Assembly (NCBI RefSeq): GCF_964355755.1
Contig: NC_092674.1
Location: forward strand, 14,887,001-14,951,000
Direction of reading: 5' to 3'
DNA from: Antedon mediterranea
Taxonomy: Eukaryota; Echinodermata; Crinoidea; Comatulida; Antedonidae
DNA length: 64,000 bases
Part shown: one piece after another, positions 56,689 through 64,000 of the stretch
Layout of the letters: the number at the start of each line of letters is the position of its first letter
Position numbering within the stretch: the first letter of the stretch is position 1
Notes under the pieces: model-generated
Told to the model about the DNA's origin: nothing
Database searches by the model: none
The model's input: only the letters and a program-made list of their open reading frames with translations
Program-made: the position numbers and the translations under genes

Positions 56689-57149
56689 AGATATTGTTTG
56701 CCTATCGTCGGGCATTACATTAAAATTTCCCATATGTAGGATATTGTTTGCCTATCGTCGGGCATTACTTTAAAAATGTCCCATATGTAGGATATTGTTT
56801 GCCTATCGTCGGGCATTACATTAAAATGTCCCATATGTAGGATATTGTTTGCCTATCGTCGGGCATTACATTAAAATGTCCCATATGTAGGATATTGTTT
56901 GCCTATCGTCGGGCATTACATTAAAATGTCCCATATGTAGGATATTGTTTGCCTATCGTCGGGCATTACATTAAAATGTCCCATATGTAGGATATTTTTG
57001 CCTATCGTCGGGCATTACATTAAAATGTCCCATATGTAGGATATTGTTTGCCTTTCGTCGGGCATTACATTAAAATGTCCCATATGTAGGATATTGTTTG
57101 CCTATCGTCGGGCATTACATTAAAATGTCCCATATGTAGGATATTGTTC
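56689..57149. repeat. 50-bp minisatellite, about nine units
   Basis: Unit contains ATATTGTTTGCCTATCGTCG then GGCATTACATTAAAATGTCC and CATATGTAGG. Units are near identical; one lacks two bases (57000). The right end breaks off in ATATTGTTCGATGCTGG. Confidence 0.95.
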
Positions 57150-57389
57150 GATGCTGGAGAAATTCGCTCTCATGTAGAGTTTTGCAAGGCGATTGCGAGT
57201 ATTGGATATTGTTTATGGTGATTTACTATCACTTGTATTGATGTCGCTGTTGGGATAAGACGTACTCGACGCAAGTAAACTCTGTATGCTACAGTAAACA
57301 CGATATGTTACCGACGTCGAAACGAAGCACACGTGCCAAGGCTACCACTTCAGCCAGCCAGCCCAGACCCGCCAGCTCTACCTGAACAA

Positions 57390-57916
57390 ATCTCAAATAA
57401 GAGAAGATCTAAGCAAAGCCATTGAATTTAATTCTGAAAAGATTGCAGTGCTTGAAACGAAAGATAAGGCGAGAGAATCAACGCTAATTAGCATTTCAGC
57501 TGATATTGGAAACATGCGAGAACAACTAACTGGCTGCCATCTTGAAATTAACAGAGCCGTTTTTCAAGACGAAATAACATCAGGCTTGTTGGCCTTGAAA
57601 TAACTCCTGGCGAAAATTGCATCCAGGTTGCAAACAGTATTTAAAAAAAACATTTCACGCTGTCAACTATGCCAGCCATTTCACTATTAACTATGTTTTT
57701 CTAAGCTCCTTGAACGTTTAATCTATAATAGTCTTTATAATTTTATAACAAAGGACAACATACTCTGCCCTACTCAATATGGGTTTTCAACCGAATTAGC
57801 GTTAATAGACCTTTATGATAAGCGGATGTATGCTCTACAAAATAAGGAATGTACAGTAGGCATCTTTTTAGACTTAAGAAAGGCCTTTGACACCATAAAC
57901 CATGATATACTTTAAC
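57390..57916 (+). mobile_element. LINE ORF1 and RT fragments
   Basis: 57400-57600 encodes a coiled coil (IREDLSKAIEFNSEKIAVLE), then in the next frame SRRNNIRLVGLEITPGENC, the ORF1 RNA-binding block. From 57690 follows RT: SKLLERLIYNSLYNFITK, LCPTQYGFSTELALIDL and motif A GIFLDLRKAFDTINHDIL. Between them the endonuclease is absent, so an internal deletion joined the parts. Confidence 0.8.
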
Positions 57917-58799
57917 AAAAATTATACATTATCAGCTAAGTTTTTAGTCTTTTCTTAAATGAAAATAACGACTTGCTGATAATTATTTAATTTTTTTTTA
58001 TTGTTTAAAGCAATATGTCGAACATTTCTCCGCTCTGCTTATGTATGGTACAGGCGTTTCTTGTACCATAGAGATATTATATATTCACTATAATATCTCT
58101 ATGCTTGTACAAAGGAAATAATCCTGTGGAAATTTTGAGAACGTTTCAGAAAGAATGTGATGCGTGGTCACACTCGACCTCACAACCGATGCTGAAACCA
58201 TTGAACTAATGACATTGCGATGAGCTAGCTGAACAACAAATGTTGTAGTCACATAACAAAAATTTCACTTAATTGCTCTATTATTACTAACTACGTCATC
58301 CAACTCTTCAACTATTATATATAATAATAATAATAATACATATGATGTCAACTATTTTGAGCTCTAAATCTAAATGATCTACGGAAAAATCAACTGAACT
58401 TATGTCGGAGCCTACTGTCAATCCAGGCACGAATAAGGTCAGGCTAATAAACAGCCTACTGAGTCACCTGGCATACCAAAAGCCGGTACCTTGGAACAAC
58501 AACAAGGCCTACGGACAACGGACTCATCGACAATGCGAGATGTTGAGCTTCTTCTTTCCGACGATAAACAACTCGTAAGTATTGTTGCTACGACAATAAG
58601 TAATAACACATTCTTTCATCTTCAAATCTTATGGATAAAATTATAGCATCAATATGTGGAAACGAAAGGATCATCCGATCAATAAGTGAAGCCATTCTTG
58701 ACCAGGTCAGTCAAAATATTTATAGTAGCGTTGCCCTTGACAACGAGACTATCGCAGGTGAAATTACGTGAGAGAAGAAGAGAAGAACAATAAGCTGAC
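57917..58799. other. Spacer
   Basis: Contains a hairpin at 58071-58106 (CATAGAGATATTAT and ATAATATCTCTATG around ATATTCACT) and an (ATA)n run at about 58319-58337. A LINE ORF1 beginning may lie within 58390-58800, but the frames are broken. Confidence 0.45.
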
Positions 58800-60226
58800 G
58801 AACGATTAAAACAACTTACTAGAAAAACTCCTACTATTAAACGGCGTACCCGAGACAGATAATACCGAAAACACCGATAAGATAGCCTTAGAAATAATAT
58901 CATCTTGTATTTGTGATAAAATAGAACTAATCGATATGGACCACACACACCGTCTTGGACGGAAGAAAGCAGGACTACACCAAGATAAATCACGTTCTAA
59001 AACTAAACCACGTCCAATTATCGTTGAATTCTCAACCTACCGCGCAAGAGCAGAGGTATTTCGAAATAAGAAATTACTTAAAAACTCTTCCTTTTCTATA
59101 ACTGAAAATCTAACGCCACTTCGCATGAATCTACTACGCGAAATGACAGCACATGACGCAGTGGACGGATAAACTGCATACTGAAGAAAAATAAGAAGAA
59201 GATTGTTATTAGATCAACAACAGATCTCCGTAATCTCCGAATGTAACTTTATTGCCACATCTATTTGTTTTATTGTTAATACTGCATTATCATCATTATT
59301 ATTGATATTACTACATTATTATTATTATTAACAACAACATTATTATTCCCACATTTTGTTATTATCACTATTATACTACTATTATATAGTAATGGTACTG
59401 TATTAATATTGAAATCAAGCCTAAATGATTTTAAGATTCTTATTATTAATTATATACACGTAGACTACATATTCATTTTATATTCTACCGATGTCTCAAT
59501 TCAAAATATCCATATTATTACGCAATTTAGAGTTTTTTGCGATAATGCATTATTATTCATACTACTGTATTTATCTGGTTAATGAACATTTACAAACCCA
59601 ATTGTATTATTGATATTTTATTTATTTGTTTATTTATTTATTTTTTAAACGGCAGTATACCTTCACTTTCTAATGTCATTTTACATTATAAATCAACTCA
59701 ATTATGATGTGTGTTTCATGTAATGATACCAATCTTAGGCCTTATTCCGCTTCATCTTGCAACTGGTTATGTTAAATTTGTATGAGTATTATATTTCCCT
59801 TTAATCATATTTTAGATAACTTTGAATTCTTACATGTTATCAAACATTTTTATCTAAATCAAAATGTTGACTTTAATAGAATAAGTTCTTTACATTTTAA
59901 TCTTTTTGACATTGATTTAAATGACAATAATGCTGATAATAACTTACTATTTCTTGATAATAATGATGAATGCACATTATGAACTTCTTGATAGTTTAAA
60001 TTCTAAACACTGTGAAAACACTTCCTCTTTTAGTGTTTTCCATTTAAATGCAAGAAGCTTAGTTAAGCATTTTGACAAAATCAATGATTTTGTAAACATT
60101 ATGAATCACAAATTTACGGCATTATGTTTTTCAGAGACTTTTTTAAATAATAGTAAACAAATTTTTTCTTTTTACAGAATGGCCGGTTACAATCTATTAC
60201 AGAAAGCTTTACAGTTCTTTATGTGA
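58800..60226 (+). mobile_element. LINE 5' half (ORF1 and start of endonuclease)
   Basis: 58820-59172: LLEKLLLLNGVPETDNTEN, MDHTHRLGRKKAG, KPRPIIVEFSTYRARAEV, SFSITENLTPLRMNLL: the ORF1 RNA-binding half, as in the piece at 30478. 59180-59780 is AT-rich linker. 59782-60226: two frames with LHVIKHFYLNQNVDF and FSVFHLNARSLVKHFDKIND, FTALCFSETFL, the N-terminal endonuclease blocks. The rest is missing, so the copy is cut on its 3' side, unusual for LINEs. Confidence 0.78.
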
Positions 60227-61050
60227 TTCCGTATTGTGTCCCATTTGGGAAAACCTGAACGATCTATAGATGGCGCTATACCATATACGAGATCTAATGG
60301 TAACAAGTCCAAGTCACAGAGACTCACTCATGATTAAGCTGCGTCGTTGACCAGCGAAAGCTAGAGTAAAAAACGTAAGTTTACGAATTTTATTCGACTT
60401 TGGATCATCCAAAAGAAAATTTACTTAAAATATTATGTGCTTGTTAACAAATAATTGACGTCATCGTCATGCACAATAATGATTGATAGGCACACGCCAG
60501 TTAAATTATATGTATTTACTGCCAAGAAAGGGGTAGTGTAGTGCAGGTTTATCAAAAAAATATCAATTTATTTTGAGCCTTTGTATTTTTAGTTGACTTT
60601 TTATGTTGTTATTCTTAGTTTAGTTTAGTTTCCTTTTTGTTATAATGACCTACAAAAATGAGTTTGTGAGAATGTGGTATATACGAACATGAAATAAGAC
60701 TTCGTATGAGGCCAGTGTCAAGAGAGCCACTGAGCTGGTAAGATAAGATAGACAGTATTGGAAATCCTTTATTTTCACGAATAATTGTATTTTGATATTT
60801 ATAGTTGACATTATGCGTTGACTATATCCTTAATTACATTTTTTCGCATGGAGTTTAATACTGTACAATGTATTGTATATTTTCAGGTTTTTCCTTTTTG
60901 CTGTATTTCTTGGTATTCAAATAAAATCATATGAACCCAACAGTGCTTTGCCGTTTCTTTTTGTAACATCCGATTATGCCCTGTAATATCCCGTATTACT
61001 ACATGATATGAACAGGACACAGGAAAAGACATCACTTTATCAGCCACTGC
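60227..61050. other. Non-coding, LTR-like signals
   Basis: At 60268-60284 CTATAGATGGCGCTATA is the inverse of a word in the gypsy LTRs. Before the frame at 61051 stands TTCAAATAAAATCATATG (60917), a polyadenylation-like signal, so an LTR may end near 60960-61010. No primer site was identified. Confidence 0.35.
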
Positions 61051-61467
61051 ATGGAGGGACAGCGCAATTCAAACAGTCATGCCATCACTATAGCCACGTT
61101 GAATGATCGGGTTCGTGAACTGGAGGCAGCAAATCTAACTCTGACCAACACAGTAGCTACTCAACAACGCCAACTTGACAGTCAATCAGCCGACTTACTT
61201 GCCATTCACCAAAGACTATCATCAATTGCATCACGACCTGAACCACCTACCATTCCAATCATTCAAACTCCTCCACCACCACCAATCGCTACTCCATCAA
61301 GACCCAGCGTCCACCCACCAAGACGACCGATTCTAAAACTTCTACGCGACCACGAAGACACGAAAAAGTTTCAAACATCTGCTTGGATATTATTTCACCG
61401 AAGAAAAACGACTACGATGCAAGGTAAGCTGTACTCTGGATATCGCTATCAAAAACCAGAAGGATGA
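61051..61467 (+). CDS. Coiled-coil and proline-rich open frame, possibly gag-like
   Basis: ATG at 61051 opens 138 codons: a Leu-heptad coiled coil (LNDRVRELEAANLTLTNTV, residues 17-60), then a Pro-rich linker (TPPPPPIATPSRP, 80-100), then a basic end. Such an order is common in gag-like first ORFs of retroelements and could equally be a host exon. No zinc knuckle or downstream polymerase is seen. The frame is followed by hAT-like remnants from another element. Confidence 0.4.
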   Translation: MEGQRNSNSHAITIATLNDRVRELEAANLTLTNTVATQQRQLDSQSADLLAIHQRLSSIASRPEPPTIPIIQTPPPPPIATPSRPSVHPPRRPILKLLRDHEDTKKFQTSAWILFHRRKTTTMQGKLYSGYRYQKPEG

Positions 61468-61599
61468 TGTTGATCTATACATAGGGCCAATAACAAAGAG
61501 AACAATTATGATATTTCTTGAAAAGGGAGATATTAGCAATTATCAATGATAATATTAAAAGAACAATTAACCATTTCGGTAGAATACATTAAGCAGTTA

Positions 61600-61930
61600 A
61601 TGATCCAATTCTAAGCAGAATAGACGGGATGAATTCATTGATATTCTGGCAATGTCTCATTTCATCATGTCTGGAAAAATAGGAAAATTGACAAAGGTGT
61701 CTGACGAATGGACGTAATATGAGGATATCTAAAACCGAAGTTAGAAAATATTGTGGAAATTGCTCTAGCTGTATTAGTTATCCTGCACAATGATGCAGCG
61801 GAAGAAAGAGTTTTTTCAATGATTAAAAAAAAAAAAAAAATGAGTTCCAGGCAAACACTTCGAAAGAAGTTCTAACAAGATGCAAGGCTGCAACACGCCA
61901 TTACAATGAGCAACACAAGAGCAAATGACC
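61600..61930 (+). pseudogene. hAT-type dimerisation-region remnant
   Basis: Frames around an A15-type run (61826-61841) read LVILHNDAAEERVFSMIKK and, one base shifted, NTSKEVLTRCKAATRHYNE. This resembles the H.N...ERVFS...K.K..R..L block at the C-terminus of hAT transposases and relatives. Upstream GKIGKLTKVSDEWT may belong to it. The A-run causes the frame change. Confidence 0.55.
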
Positions 61931-63035
61931 ACCAATACCAATTCAATTAAAATTCAATGCATTAATAATTGTACAATACTGTGGAAGGTAGAAGGAACAA
62001 GAATGTAAATGTGGAATTCAGACAATTAAAATACAGGTTTGAAGAAGTTCGAAAAATTAAGTTCAATGATGGTCAAGATACCCAATTAGACACTATCAAA
62101 CTTTTCACGCCAAATGGACCAAAGCTCCTACAAGGCAAAGTAGATACAATTTCAAAATCATGGAGAGATCATTGTTGATAAACCAATTCCATGTTTCTAG
62201 GAAATTCTAGGAAAATAATTCTGTAGAATTGTATAAGCTTGTAATTCGATGTTTTTTAAGGGGCAACTGACCATTGTGCTTTGTTTCTGTTCGGCTCTGT
62301 ATCTGTTTATTGGTCGAATAAATAAATGAAATGAAATTGATGTAATACTCCTGCCTGTAGGAGCTGATTATTTGAGTCGGGTGTAAAGGACTCCTCCCAG
62401 TTTGGAGAAAATGTTGGTACATTACTCTTTTAGAGGGGATTAAATGTCGTATTGAGTTGTTGTTTATTGTGTTGCAGAGAAAGATGGTGTGAGTTGCAGA
62501 TTGGTGGAAAAGGATAAGGTGTTTGTATGTGGATTTGAGGGATTTTTGAGGGAGATGGAAAATGAGAGGAGTGCTATGTGAAGCAAGGAAAGGATAGAAA
62601 AAAATTGAATAATTGACTAAGGCGGACAGAAGAAGAAATTAATTGTGTTATGTATGTAGAGTTGCAGCCTAAAGGAAAGTAACGTGACATTCATGGAGTA
62701 AAAGAAAGTGAGTTGGAAGTAATAATAAAAGGCTATACTTGAAATTAATGAAATCTTTTAATTGTTGAGATCATTGGAGATAATTTTATAAGGAAATTGA
62801 ATAAAGGAAAAACTGGTGAAAATAAAAGAGTATTATTTTGTGATATGATGTCACCGTAAGCCAAACAAAGCTGAGCTTTTGGATTCTGGTGGTAAGAATG
62901 TTTGGTGGTTTAAGATAAATAATTGGTCAGTTTTGAACTTAAACCCCTTATATCTCAAAAACGCTTCCTATCCTGATTACCTTCCATATTCGTAATATAC
63001 GGAAAATTCTGGTTTAGAAAAGTTGGATGGCAATT
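61931..63035. other. No recognised gene
   Basis: An open frame at 61969-62178 (EFRQLKYRFEEVRKIKFND) is unidentified. At 62310-62335 GAATAAATAAATGAAATGAA is a LINE-tail-like word. The rest is AT-rich. Confidence 0.4.
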
Positions 63036-63510
63036 TGTCCCCTTTCGGGTGGTGATATGGGCTTGATGACATATGGACTGAAGCAGGTGTATATGCTTGT
63101 AATAGTACTGATCGGTCAACAAGATGATGTTGACCTAAAAGAACTAGCTGAAAACATATCCTGAATGTTTAATAACAGAGATGAATCTCACAGAGTAGAA
63201 CTTTGTGTGTTGTTAGATAAACTATGGGCACTGTTGAATAGCACTAATGTACAACATTTAATGACAACGTTCAATAAGAAACACTCAGAAAATCCTAACT
63301 TTGTGCTGTGGTCAACAACGTATATGGATATGATACAAATATTACTAGACTTTATCAAGGCACAGAGGGATGGTAAATGGGCTCTTCATCTCGAAGCCTT
63401 CACATCTACGGTAAGTTACCATGGCTGACAAATTATGCTCATTGGGCCAATAAGCACCGGAGTGGTATAGCTCAAGATACTTGTCATTGATATGCCTGCA
63501 CTTTTTTACT
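63036..63510 (+). pseudogene. Unclassified mobile polyprotein family, third locus
   Basis: GLDDIWTEAG-like VWTEAGVYACNSTD (about 63075) is followed by frame 63165-63428 with KKHSENPNFVLWSTTYMDMI, QILLDFIKAQRDGKWALHLE, and one base shifted WLTNYAHWANKHRSG. These are the blocks preceding the NYARY motif in the same family as 34255-35725 (VL.GK.YNRA..; FW..YMDMV..LL.F.RA.R.G.W.LHL). It overlaps in content with the 34.5-34.8 kb part, so it is a separate copy. Confidence 0.6.
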
Positions 63511-64000
63511 ATTTAGGCCTACATCGCACATTATTCATGATAATGACGATGATGACAAACCTTATCCACCATGGACATTCACTGCGGTATACAATTCTAC
63601 CCTTACTACAATTAACTCAAACTCATGAATGCCAGTTTTTGATTACCAGTTACCCACTTTAGCATCCCGTAATGTTAAAGAAATTATACTTCAGTGCAAT
63701 AAATAAATAAATATAGTGATAAAAACCTAATAATTCACAGTGTGTTGTGCTACGCCAAAATGAATATCCCATATGAGATAAAAAGTTGCTGTAATAAGAC
63801 AAGAGACTGAATTTTATTGTTGCTAGATATTTCTAATGTCCACGTGGTAACCAATTACCGATTTCATTCACTATTTTTCTTCAAGGTCACAATCATGCCA
63901 CGGCGAACATAACACAACATAAGTTTTTGGGAAGGGGCCATAAACATATTTCTAAAAACAGCTCACACTCAGGCCTATTTCGATCATCATTACATTTTGT
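63511..64000. other. No recognised gene to window end
   Basis: AT-rich; at 63705-63717 AATAAATAAATA, possibly a retroelement tail. Nothing coding found. Confidence 0.4.

Noticed and set aside
56689-57149. Regular repeats that could suggest a CRISPR array
   Set aside because: Units are directly adjacent with no unique spacers, and the DNA is eukaryotic; it is a minisatellite.

Overview
This window is AT-rich animal genomic DNA, not microbial. It has GT-AG introns with pyrimidine tracts before AG, long non-coding stretches, microsatellites, and a dense layered population of eukaryotic transposable elements. Abundant TAGGCCTAG-type low complexity, EnSpm/CACTA with a tnp2 domain, CR1/L2-like LINEs, Ty3/gypsy, hAT, zinc-finger tyrosine recombinases and BEN-domain genes suggest a marine invertebrate deuterostome, perhaps an echinoderm. 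That species guess is inference; no RNA gene or unique marker settles it.

Layout. 1-10 kb: gypsy gag and integrase remnants on the minus strand, a decayed YqaJ-type nuclease domain, and a hAT transposase split by a 900-bp Harbinger-like MITE. 9.6-10.0 kb: a GGGATCCCGATC-rich tandem repeat. 10.7-13.2 kb: a complete-looking three-exon BEN-domain mini-gene on the minus strand, a dispersed repeat carrying a hammerhead-like motif, and a CpG-rich promoter-like island with CRE and NRF1-type sites. 13.8-17.2 kb: two copies in opposite orientation of one hAT-like non-autonomous element, each with an 8-bp target duplication; the second holds a giant foldback element. 17.5-24.5 kb: a plus-strand multi-exon gene with serially duplicated acidic exons leading into C2H2 fingers and a tyrosine-recombinase domain, frameshifted near its end. 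24.5-27.8 kb: mostly repeats plus one first-exon candidate on the minus strand.

27.8-31.9 kb: an intron-containing EnSpm/CACTA (tnp2) transposase pseudogene with a LINE ORF1 piece in it. 32.5-35.7 kb: a decayed, rearranged copy of an unclassified invertebrate mobile polyprotein, with further pieces at 46.7-47.3 kb and 63.0-63.5 kb. 36.97-41.59 kb: a young, nearly intact Ty3/gypsy element with LTRs, primer site, polypurine tract and 5-bp target duplication. 42.8-46.4 kb: unrecognised exon-like blocks, a LINE remnant, a gag remnant with a CCHC knuckle and a small RT piece. 47.9-54.2 kb: a LINE with ORF1, endonuclease and RT, split by three later insertions, one a TTAA-flanked Kolobok/T2-like element whose removal restores the RT frame. 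54.2-64 kb: more LINE, protease and hAT remnants, a 50-bp minisatellite, and two unrecognised open frames.

The genes do not form a pathway. The window is best read as a transposon-on-transposon stratigraphy around two or three possibly host-retained genes: the BEN mini-gene, the zinc-finger/tyrosine-recombinase gene and the 26.6-26.8 kb exon. All identifications rest on motifs read by eye; no database search was run.
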